This document shows, piece after piece, positions 26,385 to 35,435 of a stretch of 64,000 nt of DNA. Both the position numbers and the translations under genes were made by a program. The notes under the pieces were generated by a model, which saw only the letters and a program-made list of their open reading frames with translations, was not told the origin of the DNA and made no database searches. Every line of letters begins with the position of its first letter. Within the stretch, counting starts at the first letter, position 1. This DNA comes from Enterococcus silesiacus (GTDB lineage Bacteria; Bacillota; Bacilli; Lactobacillales; Enterococcaceae), in assembly GCA_001465115.1 (NCBI GenBank), contig CP013614.1, positions 310,001-374,000 of the forward strand, written 5' to 3'.

Positions 26385-27833
26385 ATGAAATTTTTATATG
26401 ATAATTTATTTGTTATTATTTTTATTGCTAATATGCTATTATCATTAATTATCGTTTTTAGGGAACGAAAACAAACAGCTCAGACATGGTCATGGTTACT
26501 TGTACTGATGTTTATTCCAGTCTTAGGCTTTGTGCTCTATATATTTTTAGGTCGAGGAATTTCTAAAGATAAGATCTTTGATATGAAGATGCAGGCAAAA
26601 ATCGGGATGAATGCCGAAATAGAATCAGAGAAACAATCATTATTAAGAGGTCTTTTTCCGCATCCACCAACAGGTGATGTAGATCCTAAACAGCTGATTT
26701 ACATGCTGACTATTTTTGAGAGTTCATTATATACAACGAATAATGAGATTCGTTTATATACAGATGGAAGAGAGAAGTTTGATGGCTTGATCGAAGATAT
26801 TCGCCAAGCAGTTGATCATGTTCATATGGAGTATTACATTTATCGCGGAGATACCTTAGGTAAAGAAATTCGTCAGGAGCTAATTGAAGCGGTAAAAAGA
26901 GGGGTCAAAGTCCGATTGCTTTTAGATGCTTGGGGTTCAACGCAAGTAAATATGAAATTTTTTGAAGCGTTAAAGAAAAACGGCGGGGAAATTGCTTTTT
27001 TCTTCCCACTATTTGTTCCATATTTAAACCCAAGAATCAATTATCGTAATCACCGAAAAATAGTGGTGATCGATGGTAAAGTTGGTTATACAGGGGGTTT
27101 TAATGTTGGCAATGAATACCTAGGTGAAGTTGAAAAATTTGGATATTGGCGTGATAATCATCTACGAATCCATGGTGAAGCCGTTTATAGTTTGCAAAAT
27201 CGTTTTTTGATGGATTGGAATTCACAACATCGAAAAGAACTTAGCTACGATGCAGCGTATTTTCCGCCGATTAATTCTGATGGGAAAAAAGCGATTCAAG
27301 TTGTGACCAGTGGTCCTGATTCAGAACTTGAACAAATTAAGATGACCTATTTAAAAATGATTTCAATAGCAAAGAAAGAAATCTTGATTCAAACACCATA
27401 CTATATACCAGATGCTTCAATTCATGAAGCGCTGAAATTAGCACTACTATCGGGCGTCAAAGTGCGTATGCAAATACCCAATAAACCCGATCATATGTTG
27501 GTTTACTGGGCAACCTATTCCTTTTCGGCTGAACTATTGGAATATGGTGCGATTATTGAGACCTACGAACATGGATTTATCCATGCGAAGACAATGATTA
27601 TTGATGGAGGAATTGTTTCTGTCGGGTCAGCGAATATCGATGTGCGTTCTTTCCGACTTGATTTTGAAGTGAACACAATTATTTATGATCAAGAATTTTC
27701 GAGAGAAGTACGTGATGCTTTTTACGAAGATTCTAAAGTATCTGAACTTTTGACAGAAGAAATATACCGCGATCGTGGTGTACTCATTAAATTAAAAGAA
27801 GGCTTAGCTCGCCTAATTTCGCCATTGCTATAA
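26385..27833 (+). CDS. cls: Cardiolipin synthase
   Basis: This 482-residue phospholipase D-superfamily enzyme has two N-terminal membrane segments (about 5-25 and 35-57) and two HKD motifs: HRKIVVIDGKVGYTGG (near 222) and HAKTMIIDGGIVSVGSAN (near 400). It condenses two phosphatidylglycerols into cardiolipin and glycerol at the membrane. In enterococci cls mutations are linked with daptomycin tolerance; no unusual residue is evident here. It is a single gene with a weak GGGGTG site and a hairpin repeat after it. Confidence 0.95.
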   Translation: MKFLYDNLFVIIFIANMLLSLIIVFRERKQTAQTWSWLLVLMFIPVLGFVLYIFLGRGISKDKIFDMKMQAKIGMNAEIESEKQSLLRGLFPHPPTGDVDPKQLIYMLTIFESSLYTTNNEIRLYTDGREKFDGLIEDIRQAVDHVHMEYYIYRGDTLGKEIRQELIEAVKRGVKVRLLLDAWGSTQVNMKFFEALKKNGGEIAFFFPLFVPYLNPRINYRNHRKIVVIDGKVGYTGGFNVGNEYLGEVEKFGYWRDNHLRIHGEAVYSLQNRFLMDWNSQHRKELSYDAAYFPPINSDGKKAIQVVTSGPDSELEQIKMTYLKMISIAKKEILIQTPYYIPDASIHEALKLALLSGVKVRMQIPNKPDHMLVYWATYSFSAELLEYGAIIETYEHGFIHAKTMIIDGGIVSVGSANIDVRSFRLDFEVNTIIYDQEFSREVRDAFYEDSKVSELLTEEIYRDRGVLIKLKEGLARLISPLL

Positions 27834-27849
27834 ACTTGTGTAAAAGTGG

Positions 27850-27965
27850 TTGAAACAGAAGTGTTTAACTCTTATTTCCGAAAGAGTTGCTTCTGCTCTC
27901 ACCGTTTATCCAGATTCCATGTGGCTGGGATGTGACTCGCAGAGTTGTGTCCCAGCCACTTTTTA
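27850..27965 (+). repeat. Intergenic hairpin-terminator repeat, copy 1 (after cls)
   Basis: The 3' part is a terminator: GTGGCTGGGA (27921-27930) pairs with TCCCAGCCAC (27950-27959), enclosing TGTGACTC-GCA-GAGTTGTG, then TTTTT. The upstream part (GTGTTTAACTC, TTATTTCCGAA, ACCGTTTAT) is shared with the copy after phoU (33713-33889). The gap between cls and pstS therefore holds this repeat and a short AT-rich pstS leader. Confidence 0.75.
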
Positions 27966-28087
27966 CTTTATCATTTTTTGTTATTTTATTCTAAAAAAAT
28001 GCGAATGTTGAAAACTTATAATTTTCAAGGGAAACAGTTAATGTTAAAATAAATTGATTGAATTGAGTTTGGAGGATTATCAGATAA

Positions 28088-28942
28088 ATGAAAAAGAAAA
28101 TGCTATTATTTTTTAGTCTAATTGGAATACTAACTTTATCAGGCTGTGCTAAGTGGATCGATCGAGGTGAATCGATCACAGCAGTCGGCTCATCAGCACT
28201 ACAACCCTTAGTTGAAACAGCAGCTGAAGAGTTTCAAAGTCAAAACCCAGGACGCTTTGTCAATGTCCAAGGAGGCGGAAGTGGAACGGGATTGAGCCAA
28301 GTTCAGTCCGGAGCAGTGGATATTGGGAATTCTGACTTGTTTGCCGAAGAGAAAAAAGGAATCGACGCTTCTAAATTGACAGATCATAAGGTCGCTGTAG
28401 TAGGAATCACACCGATCGTTAATAAGAATGTTGGGGTATCAGATATTTCACTAGAAAACCTTAGAAAAATCTTTTTAGGTGAAATAACCAACTGGAAAGA
28501 AATCGGCGGAAAAGATATTCCAATCGTTATGTTAAATCGTGCTGCTGGAAGTGGTACACGCGTGACCTTTGAGCGATGGGTATTAGATGGTAAAACAGCA
28601 ATACAGGCACAAGAACAAGACTCAAGCGGAATGGTTCGTTCTATTGTTGCTGATACACCTGGAGCAATCAGCTATACGGCTTTTTCTTATGTCAATGATG
28701 AAGTCAACACGTTAAGTATTGATGGTGTAAAACCAACTGATGAGAATGTTATAACGAATAAATGGACAATTTGGTCTTATGAACATATGTATACACTAGG
28801 AAAACCAAAGCAATTGACGGATGAATTTTTGGAATTTATGTTATCAGATGATGTACAGGAAAAAATCATCGCTCAATTAGGGTATATACCTGTATCTAAG
28901 ATGGAAGTAGAACGTGATTGGCAAGGAAATCTTATTAAATAA
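28088..28942 (+). CDS. pstS: Phosphate ABC transporter substrate-binding lipoprotein PstS
   Basis: The 284 residues begin with a lipoprotein signal (lipobox LSGC, Cys near 20) and continue with a PBP-like phosphate-binding fold. Phosphate-contact motifs include [23 protein letters not shown] and NRAAGSGTR. It captures inorganic phosphate outside the membrane for PstCAB. ATG 28088 has a TTGGAGG site. It is separated from pstC by 669 bases that contain a Pho-box-like array and structured repeats, so separate control of the two parts is likely. Confidence 0.95.
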   Translation: MKKKMLLFFSLIGILTLSGCAKWIDRGESITAVGSSALQPLVETAAEEFQSQNPGRFVNVQGGGSGTGLSQVQSGAVDIGNSDLFAEEKKGIDASKLTDHKVAVVGITPIVNKNVGVSDISLENLRKIFLGEITNWKEIGGKDIPIVMLNRAAGSGTRVTFERWVLDGKTAIQAQEQDSSGMVRSIVADTPGAISYTAFSYVNDEVNTLSIDGVKPTDENVITNKWTIWSYEHMYTLGKPKQLTDEFLEFMLSDDVQEKIIAQLGYIPVSKMEVERDWQGNLIK

Positions 28943-28948
28943 TCGACC

Positions 28949-29009
28949 TTTACACAAAATTTACAAACTTAACATAAGTTTTACATGTTATTAAACACAA
29001 ATTTATGTT
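28949..29009 (+). promoter_or_regulatory. Pho-box-like direct repeats and candidate promoter for pstC
   Basis: Four TT(T/A)ACA hexamers start at 28949, 28960, 28969 and 28980 (TTTACA, TTTACA, TTAACA, TTTACA), the pattern bound by PhoP/PhoB-type regulators. The last one can act as a -35 for TATGTT at 29004-29009 (18-base spacer). Phosphate-starvation control of pstCAB from here is inferred. Confidence 0.6.
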
Positions 29010-29064
29010 GGAAAGTTACACTAATTTTATTATGGGAAGTGCTTGGTAGATGGGGCGTTATTGA

Positions 29065-29152
29065 TGAAAAATAAAAATAGAATGTAGTAGAAAATACTAT
29101 ATTTTATTGTTCCTATTTTTCAGTCGAAACTAAACGAGCACGTTACGCTTTT
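29065..29152 (+). repeat. Structured repeat family A, partial unit (pst locus)
   Basis: It contains the central hairpin and the 3' half of the family (TTCCTATTTTTCAGTC, a TAAACG bulge segment and GTTACGCTTTT) but lacks the usual 5' arm. Between it and the first full unit (29153-29230) I see no gene or repeat. Confidence 0.65.
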
Positions 29153-29230
29153 GCTTTGAAACACAGTGAGTGAAATGAACTGATGTTGAAAAGTACAAGG
29201 TGAAGTAAAACGGAACGTTGTTACTGATAT

Positions 29231-29594
29231 GCTATCTAGCTTCACGAGCTGACTCTTCGGGAAAAAGATAAAAATAGATTGAGGCAAAAAGCACCACATT
29301 CGATTTTTCCTATTTTCCAGTCGGAGTCGAACGAGCTCGTTACGCTTTTAATGCTATCTAGCTTCGCAGGCTAGCCTTTCGGAAAAAAGATAAAATATGA
29401 ATGAGGCAAAAAGCACCTCAGTCATATTTTCCTATTTTCAGTCAAGGCTGGACGAGCCTGCTACGCTTTTAATGCTATCTAGCTTCACGAGCTGACTCCT
29501 CGGGAAAAAGATAAAAATAGATTGTGGCAAAAAGCACCACATTCGATTTTTCCTATTTTCCAGTCGGAGTCGAACGAGCTCGTTACGCTTTTAA
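29231..29594 (+). repeat. Structured repeat family A, three tandem units (pst locus)
   Basis: Units span 29231-29352, 29353-29473 and 29474-29594 (122, 121 and 121 bases). Each starts GCTATCTAGCTTC, has GGAAAAA-GATAAAA, a central hairpin, TTTTCCTATTTT-CAGTC, then a 3' arm with a GAACG-type bulge, and ends CGCTTTTA. In unit 1 ACGAGCT-GACTC pairs with GAGTC-gaacg-AGCTCGT; in unit 2 CAGGCT-AGCCTT pairs with AAGGCT-ggacg-AGCCTG. Units 1 and 3 are nearly identical while unit 2 differs on both arms together. The last unit ends about 5 bases before the pstC ribosome binding site. Confidence 0.85.
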
Positions 29595-29611
29595 AATAAG
29601 GAGGAATTTTC

Positions 29612-30532
29612 TTGGAAGATGTGCAGAAGAAATTGTTAACAAAATCAAAGCGCGCCAGAATGGAACAACGTGGGAAATTTATTAGTTTTCTATGTATCGC
29701 TTTGATTGTTTTGGTTGTTTTATCGATCTTTTATTTTGTAGCCAGTAAAGGGTTAGCAACCTTTTTTACAAATAAAATCAAAGTATCCGACTTTTTATTC
29801 GGTTCAAACTGGAATCCAAGTGAAACAGGGACAGATGGTAAACCAATGGTCGGGGCCTTACCGATGATTGCTGGCTCTTTTATTGTAACGTTCTTATCAG
29901 CGATTATTGCAACGCCATTTGCGATTGGTGCAGCTGTGTTCATGACAGAAATTTCACCTAAAAAAGGCTCAAAAATTTTACAACCGGTTATTGAACTATT
30001 AGTAGGTATTCCTTCTGTTGTGTATGGCTTTATCGGATTATCAGTCATTGTTCCTTTTATTCGCTCAATTTTCGGTGGTACAGGCTTTGGGATTTTAGCT
30101 GGAACCTTTGTACTATTTATCATGATTTTGCCTACGGTTACCACAATGACGGTAGATGCTTTAAAATCAGTACCACGTCATTATCGTGAAGCATCCTTAG
30201 CGTTAGGAGCGACACGTTGGCAAACCATTTACAAAGTAGTTTTACGAGCTGCAGTTCCGGGGATTTTAACCGCCGTTGTTTTTGGAATGGCGCGTGCCTT
30301 TGGTGAAGCATTAGCCATCCAAATGGTTATCGGAAATGCTGCAATTATGCCATCTAGCTTAACAACCCCAGCGTCAACATTAACCAGTATTTTAACGATG
30401 GGGATCGGAAATACGATTATGGGAACAGTAGAAAACAATGTGCTTTGGTCACTTGCTTTGATCTTACTATTGATGTCATTGTTCTTTAATATTATTATTC
30501 GAATCATTGGTAAGAAAGGAGCCTTGAAATAA
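29612..30532 (+). CDS. pstC: Phosphate ABC transporter permease PstC
   Basis: This 306-residue permease has about six membrane segments and the binding-protein-dependent permease loop (YREASLALGATRWQTIYKVVL). It pairs with PstA to form the phosphate channel. It starts with TTG 29612, seven bases after AAGGAGG, with no better ATG nearby. The N-terminal 20 residues are charged and cytoplasmic. The stop overlaps the pstA start (TAATG). Confidence 0.94.
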   Translation: MEDVQKKLLTKSKRARMEQRGKFISFLCIALIVLVVLSIFYFVASKGLATFFTNKIKVSDFLFGSNWNPSETGTDGKPMVGALPMIAGSFIVTFLSAIIATPFAIGAAVFMTEISPKKGSKILQPVIELLVGIPSVVYGFIGLSVIVPFIRSIFGGTGFGILAGTFVLFIMILPTVTTMTVDALKSVPRHYREASLALGATRWQTIYKVVLRAAVPGILTAVVFGMARAFGEALAIQMVIGNAAIMPSSLTTPASTLTSILTMGIGNTIMGTVENNVLWSLALILLLMSLFFNIIIRIIGKKGALK

Positions 30533-31416
30533 TGAATGCAAAAAAAGCAGATAAAATTGCAACAGGTATTTTGTACGCCATTTCTGGTGTGATTGTTTTG
30601 ATCTTGGCCGCCTTGCTACTTTATATTTTGATTCGCGGGATTCCCCATATTTCTTGGGACTTTTTAACGAAACCATCTAAAGCCTACCAAGCAGGCGGTG
30701 GTATCGGAATTCAATTATTCAACTCACTGTATTTATTATTAATTACCATGTTGATTAGTTTTCCAATTTCACTAGGTGCAGGGATTTACTTATCTGAATA
30801 TGCGAAGAAAAACTGGGTGACAGATGTGATTCGTACATCAATCGAAATTTTAAGCTCACTTCCTTCAGTTGTCGTAGGTTTGTTTGGTTTCCTGATCTTT
30901 GTTGTACAGATTGGGTATGGGTTTTCAATCATTTCTGGTGCTTTGGCATTAACCTTTTTCAACTTACCATTGTTGACGAGAAATGTTGAAGAATCATTAA
31001 AAGCCGTTCATTATACACAACGAGAAGCGGGCTTGTCTTTGGGCTTATCTCGCTGGGAAACAGTAATAAAAGTAGTCGTTCCAGAAGCATTACCAGGTAT
31101 TTTAACAGGAGTGATCTTAAGTTCAGGCAGAATTTTTGGTGAAGCGGCTGCGTTGATTTATACTGCAGGGCAAAGTGCGCCAGCGTTAGATTTCAGTAAT
31201 TGGAATCCGTTAAGTGTCTCAAGTCCGATCAGTATTTTCCGTCAAGCTGAAACCTTAGCTGTTCATATTTGGAAAATTAATACAGAAGGCACGATGCCAG
31301 ATGGAGCAGCTGTTTCTGCGGGTGCTTCGGCCGTTCTGATTTTAGTCGTGTTACTCTTTAATTTTGGTGCACGCTTTATCGGAAACAGATTATATAAAAG
31401 AATGACATCAGCCTAA
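30532..31416 (+). CDS. pstA: Phosphate ABC transporter permease PstA
   Basis: This 294-residue permease has about six membrane segments and the coupling loop [28 protein letters not shown]. It is the second membrane half of the Pst system. It is translationally coupled to pstC by a TAATG overlap and is followed 16 bases later by the first of two pstB genes. Confidence 0.94.
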   Translation: MNAKKADKIATGILYAISGVIVLILAALLLYILIRGIPHISWDFLTKPSKAYQAGGGIGIQLFNSLYLLLITMLISFPISLGAGIYLSEYAKKNWVTDVIRTSIEILSSLPSVVVGLFGFLIFVVQIGYGFSIISGALALTFFNLPLLTRNVEESLKAVHYTQREAGLSLGLSRWETVIKVVVPEALPGILTGVILSSGRIFGEAAALIYTAGQSAPALDFSNWNPLSVSSPISIFRQAETLAVHIWKINTEGTMPDGAAVSAGASAVLILVVLLFNFGARFIGNRLYKRMTSA

Positions 31417-31432
31417 TGTTAGGGGAATCAGA

Positions 31433-32233
31433 ATGAAAGAATATAATTTAAATGATACCAATATTATTAAATTGCCAGAGCCGATTGCCTTGCATACCGA
31501 TGATCTACATGTTTGGTATGGAGACAATGAAGCAATCAAAGGTGTTGATTTAGAGTTTGAAAAAAATAAAATTACTGCCTTGATCGGTCCTTCTGGTTGT
31601 GGTAAATCAACTTATTTACGTTCGTTGAATCGAATGAATGATGGCATTGCCAATACCAAAGTAACAGGTAGTATCATGTATAAAGATGTGAACGTCAATA
31701 CCAAAGAAGTGGATGTTTATGAAATGCGGAAACGTATCGGCATGGTGTTTCAGCGTCCTAACCCATTTAGTAAATCAATCTATGAAAATATTACATTTGC
31801 CTTGAAACAACATGGTGAAAAAGATAAGAAGAAGTTAGATGAGATTGTGGAAACAAGCTTAAAACAAGCCGCACTTTGGGATCAAGTCAAAGATAATTTG
31901 GGTAAGAGTGCGTTAGCGTTGTCTGGTGGTCAACAACAACGTTTGTGTATTGCTAGAGCGATTGCAATGAAACCAGATATCTTACTTTTAGATGAACCAG
32001 CAAGTGCTTTGGATCCAATCTCAACTGGGAAAGTAGAAGAAACATTAGTTAATTTGAAAAATGATTATACAATCATTATCGTAACCCATAATATGCAGCA
32101 AGCTGCCCGTATCAGTGATTACACCGCCTTTTTCTACTTAGGTAAAGTGATCGAATACGATGAAACAAGAAAAATCTTTACACGACCAAAAATTCAAGCG
32201 ACAGAAGATTACGTTTCTGGACATTTTGGTTAG
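31433..32233 (+). CDS. pstB: Phosphate ABC transporter ATP-binding protein PstB (first copy)
   Basis: This 266-residue ATPase has Walker [10 protein letters not shown], signature [15 protein letters not shown] and Walker [13 protein letters not shown]. The N-terminus has a 20-residue extension compared with the second copy. Two adjacent PstB paralogues are normal in lactobacillales; which one pairs with PstCA, or whether they form a heterodimer, cannot be read here. Confidence 0.94.
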   Translation: MKEYNLNDTNIIKLPEPIALHTDDLHVWYGDNEAIKGVDLEFEKNKITALIGPSGCGKSTYLRSLNRMNDGIANTKVTGSIMYKDVNVNTKEVDVYEMRKRIGMVFQRPNPFSKSIYENITFALKQHGEKDKKKLDEIVETSLKQAALWDQVKDNLGKSALALSGGQQQRLCIARAIAMKPDILLLDEPASALDPISTGKVEETLVNLKNDYTIIIVTHNMQQAARISDYTAFFYLGKVIEYDETRKIFTRPKIQATEDYVSGHFG

Positions 32234-32243
32234 GAGGAGCAAG

Positions 32244-33002
32244 ATGACAAAAGAAATTATTTCATCAAAAGATTTGCATTTATATTACGGTAAAAAAGAA
32301 GCGTTAAAAGGAATTGACTTAAACATCAATCAAGGGGAAATCACTGCGATGATTGGACCATCTGGTTGCGGTAAATCGACTTATCTGCGTTCACTGAATC
32401 GGATGAATGATCTGATTCCAGGTGTAACGATCACAGGAAGTGTTGTTTACAAAGGTAAAGATATCTATGGACCAAAAACAGATATCGTAGATTTACGTAA
32501 AGAAATCGGTATGGTATTTCAACAACCCAACCCGTTTCCTTTTTCTATCTATGAAAATGTGATCTACGGATTACGTTTAAAAGGTGAAAAGGACAAACAG
32601 GTACTGGATCAAGCCGTAGAAAATAGTTTAAAAGCAGCGTCTGTTTGGGAAGATGTGAAAGATAAATTGCATAAAAGTGCTTTATCTTTATCTGGCGGAC
32701 AACAACAACGTGTTTGCATTGCTCGTGTTTTAGCAGTTGATCCTGAAATCATTCTATTGGATGAACCTACAAGTGCGCTTGACCCCGTTTCAAGTGGTAA
32801 GATCGAGAATATGCTTTTAACACTGAAAGAAAAATATACAATGATCATGGTGACACATAATATGTCACAGGCTTCACGAATTTCTGATAAAACGGCTTTC
32901 TTTTTGCAAGGCGAATTGATAGAATTTAATGATACGAAGAAGATATTCTTGAATCCTAAAGAAAAACAAACAGAAGATTATATTTCTGGAAAATTTGGTT
33001 AA
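32244..33002 (+). CDS. pstB: Phosphate ABC transporter ATP-binding protein PstB (second copy)
   Basis: This 252-residue ATPase has Walker [10 protein letters not shown] near 36, signature [15 protein letters not shown] and Walker [16 protein letters not shown] 32244 has a TAGGAGGAG site; the frame is open further upstream into the first pstB but that extension is not a plausible N-terminus. It is similar to, but clearly diverged from, the first copy, so the duplication is old. Confidence 0.94.
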   Translation: MTKEIISSKDLHLYYGKKEALKGIDLNINQGEITAMIGPSGCGKSTYLRSLNRMNDLIPGVTITGSVVYKGKDIYGPKTDIVDLRKEIGMVFQQPNPFPFSIYENVIYGLRLKGEKDKQVLDQAVENSLKAASVWEDVKDKLHKSALSLSGGQQQRVCIARVLAVDPEIILLDEPTSALDPVSSGKIENMLLTLKEKYTMIMVTHNMSQASRISDKTAFFLQGELIEFNDTKKIFLNPKEKQTEDYISGKFG

Positions 33003-33019
33003 AAAAAGGAGGAACACAG

Positions 33020-33691
33020 ATGTTGCGTAGCCAGTTTGAAGAAGAATTACTGAATCTGCATAATCAATTTTATGAAATGGGCATGATGGTAAGTAACGTG
33101 GTACATAAATCTGTACGTGCTTACATTAATCATGATAAAAAAATTGCCAATGAGGTAATTGATTATGATGTACAAATCAATGATATGGAAGTAAAACTAG
33201 AAAAGAAAAGTTTTGAAATGATTGCTTTACAACAACCTGTAACAACAGACCTTAGAATGATCATCACAGTCATGAAGGCAAGCTCAGACTTAGAAAGAAT
33301 GGCGGATCACGCTGTATCGATCGCTAAATCAACGATTCGCTTAAAAGGTGAGACTAGAATTCCTGAGATTGAAAAAGAAATTTCGGATATGTCTGATTAT
33401 GTGAAGAAAATGGTTGATAATGTGTTGATTGCCTATGTAAAAACTGATCAAAAAGATGCGCGTATGATTGCTAAAATGGATACCCGTGTGAATGAATATT
33501 TTGATAGCATCTACAGTCATTCGATCAAAGCGATGCAGGCAAATCCAGAAACAGTTGTCAGTGGAACGGATTATCTGCATGTCGCAACCTATTTAGAACG
33601 GATCGGGGACTATGTAACGAATATTTGTGAGTGGATCGTTTATCTAGCGACTGGGAAAATTACAGAGTTAAATAGTAACCATGACGAATAA
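33020..33691 (+). CDS. phoU: Phosphate signalling protein PhoU
   Basis: The 223 residues form two PhoU three-helix bundles (about 10-110 and 115-215) with the metal-binding DLERMADHAVSIAK and YLERIGDYVTNICEW motifs. PhoU links Pst transport to the PhoR/PhoP signalling state and limits phosphate uptake. An AAGGAGG site precedes it. It is the last gene of the pst operon and is followed by a terminator repeat. Confidence 0.95.
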   Translation: MLRSQFEEELLNLHNQFYEMGMMVSNVVHKSVRAYINHDKKIANEVIDYDVQINDMEVKLEKKSFEMIALQQPVTTDLRMIITVMKASSDLERMADHAVSIAKSTIRLKGETRIPEIEKEISDMSDYVKKMVDNVLIAYVKTDQKDARMIAKMDTRVNEYFDSIYSHSIKAMQANPETVVSGTDYLHVATYLERIGDYVTNICEWIVYLATGKITELNSNHDE

Positions 33692-33712
33692 GTGAATAAA
33701 TGAAAGGTAGAG

Positions 33713-33889
33713 GGTGGGACCAGGAGTGTTTAACTCCGAGAAATTAAGAGGGAATTCACGAAAATTGCTCTTCAAATTTTTGTGAATTTCAGTTTATTTC
33801 CGAAGGGATTACTTCTACCCCCGCTGTTTATTCGGACTCCTTGAGGCTGGAATGTAACTCGTAGAGTTATGTTCCAGTCTCTATTTTTT
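33713..33889 (+). repeat. Intergenic hairpin-terminator repeat, copy 2 (after phoU)
   Basis: It ends in a terminator: GAGGCTGGAA (33843-33852) pairs with TTCCAGTCTC (33872-33881), enclosing TGTAACTC-GTA-GAGTTATG, then TATTTTTT. Upstream it shares GTGTTTAACTCC, TTATTTCCGAA and GCTGTTTATTCGGACTCC with copy 1. An extra inner hairpin with AATTCAC/GTGAATT arms lies at about 33753-33789. Confidence 0.75.
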
Positions 33890-33956
33890 GTGAACTAAAT
33901 CTTACATGAATTAAAACAATGTAAAAAATAGTTATGAACATAATTTCAATATATAG

Positions 33957-34011
33957 TTTACATTTGTTCTTGGCTCGTGTATTATACAATTATATTGGAA
34001 AGCGCTAACCA
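33957..34011 (+). promoter_or_regulatory. Promoter and cre-like site of the antiporter gene
   Basis: TTTACA (33957-33962), 17 bases and TATTAT (33980-33985) form the promoter. TGGAAAGCGCTAACCA (33996-34011), a near-palindrome with the GCGC centre of CcpA sites, covers the first transcribed bases, where CcpA would repress. It departs from the cre consensus at the outer positions. Confidence 0.6.
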
Positions 34012-34040
34012 TTATAATTAAAATTTTGGGGTGAGGAAAT

Positions 34041-35420
34041 TTGGAAGATATGAATGCAGTTGTTGGGAATATGAATCGGCCGACCTTGGCTGAACAAAGA
34101 AAACAGTGGTTCAAAGAATTTATGAAACCGTTTTTGGTCGTTGTAGTAATTTATATTACGATGTATATGATTCGTAATAACTTTAAAGCAGCACAGCCAT
34201 TATTGAAAAGCCAATTAGGTCTTACAACAACAGATCTTGGTTATATTGGTTTTGTCTTTTCTATTGTTTATGGCTTTGGTAAATTTATCGTTGGGTATAT
34301 TGTAGATGGAAAAAATACGAAGAAGATTTTGTCAATTTTGTTATTATTATCTTCAATCACAGTCTTATGTATGGGGATTCTCTTTACAATGAATAATGTG
34401 CCAATGGGTTGGATCGTTGTTTTGTGGTCATTAAATGGTTTGTTTCAATGTGTTGGGGGACCAAGCTGTGCTTCTGTGATCACACAATGGACAACGAGAA
34501 GCAATCGTGGTAGATATATTGGGTTATGGAACGCATCGCACAATATCGGTGGTGGTTTTGCAGGGATTTTTGCTGTTTGGTGTGCAACCACTTTTTTCAA
34601 AGGACAAGTTGCAGGAATGTTTATTATTCCAGCAATCGTTGCGGCGGTCGTTGCTGTAGGAACCTTTTTCATTGGGAAAAATAGACCTGAAGATTTAGGT
34701 TGGAATTCGAGTGAAGAAATTTTTGGTGAACCTGTTGAAGAAGCCAATGTGGATGCTGAAAATTTAACAAAATGGGAAATCTTCAAAAAATATTTACTAA
34801 CGAATCCTTATATTTGGGTGTTATGTGTAGCTAATGTCTTTGTTTATATCGTACGGATTGGCATCGATAACTGGGCGCCATTATATGTGACAGAGCATTT
34901 GAATTTTTCACAAGAAGCCGCAGCTCAAACGATTTTCTACTTTGAGATGGGTGCGTTGATCGGGTGTTTAGCTTGGGGCTATATATCAGATTTATTGAAA
35001 GGTCGTCCAGCTTTAGTAGCTACTGTGAGTACAATTTTATTACCGATCGGAATTATTGGGTATCAATTGGGAACAACAGAATTTGTAATCAATGCCTCAT
35101 TATTCATGCTAGGGATGATGGTTTTTGGTCCACAATTATTGATTAATTTATCAATGCTAGGATTCGTACCGAAAAAAGCAACAGTTGTTTCAGGAGGATT
35201 ATTAGGGGCATTCGCCTATCTGTTTGGAGATTCAATGGCGAAAATTCTTTTGGCTAAGATCTCTGATCCGTCAAAAGATGGGGTAAATTTCTTTGGACAT
35301 GTCCTGCATGGTTGGAATGATACCTTTATCATCTTTTACATTTCGATCGTGATCATTGCTGTTCTTTTAGGCATTGTTGCACTGGCAGAAGAAAAAAGAA
35401 GAAAAAAAGTAAATTCATAA
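34041..35420 (+). CDS. MFS organophosphate:phosphate antiporter (UhpT/GlpT family)
   Basis: This 459-residue, 12-segment MFS protein belongs to the OPA family: YMIRNNFKAAQPLL carries the conserved phosphate-binding Arg of GlpT, followed by GFVFSIVYGFGKFIVGYIVDGKNTKK. Members exchange sugar phosphates or glycerol-3-phosphate for phosphate. The exact substrate is not readable; its position after the pst operon and before a phosphatase is suggestive. The start may be TTG 34041 or ATG 34050; TTG has a GTGAGG site at better spacing. Confidence 0.85.
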   Translation: MEDMNAVVGNMNRPTLAEQRKQWFKEFMKPFLVVVVIYITMYMIRNNFKAAQPLLKSQLGLTTTDLGYIGFVFSIVYGFGKFIVGYIVDGKNTKKILSILLLLSSITVLCMGILFTMNNVPMGWIVVLWSLNGLFQCVGGPSCASVITQWTTRSNRGRYIGLWNASHNIGGGFAGIFAVWCATTFFKGQVAGMFIIPAIVAAVVAVGTFFIGKNRPEDLGWNSSEEIFGEPVEEANVDAENLTKWEIFKKYLLTNPYIWVLCVANVFVYIVRIGIDNWAPLYVTEHLNFSQEAAAQTIFYFEMGALIGCLAWGYISDLLKGRPALVATVSTILLPIGIIGYQLGTTEFVINASLFMLGMMVFGPQLLINLSMLGFVPKKATVVSGGLLGAFAYLFGDSMAKILLAKISDPSKDGVNFFGHVLHGWNDTFIIFYISIVIIAVLLGIVALAEEKRRKKVNS

Positions 35421-35435
35421 AGGTGGAATAGACAA

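Noticed and set aside
29231..29594. CRISPR array or DR-type tandem repeat in the pst locus
   Set aside because: Unit length of 121-122 bases with no unique spacers and changing paired arms does not fit a CRISPR array.
34445..34786. 113-codon minus-strand frame inside the antiporter gene
   Set aside because: Shadow frame opposite a well-conserved MFS coding region, without start signals.
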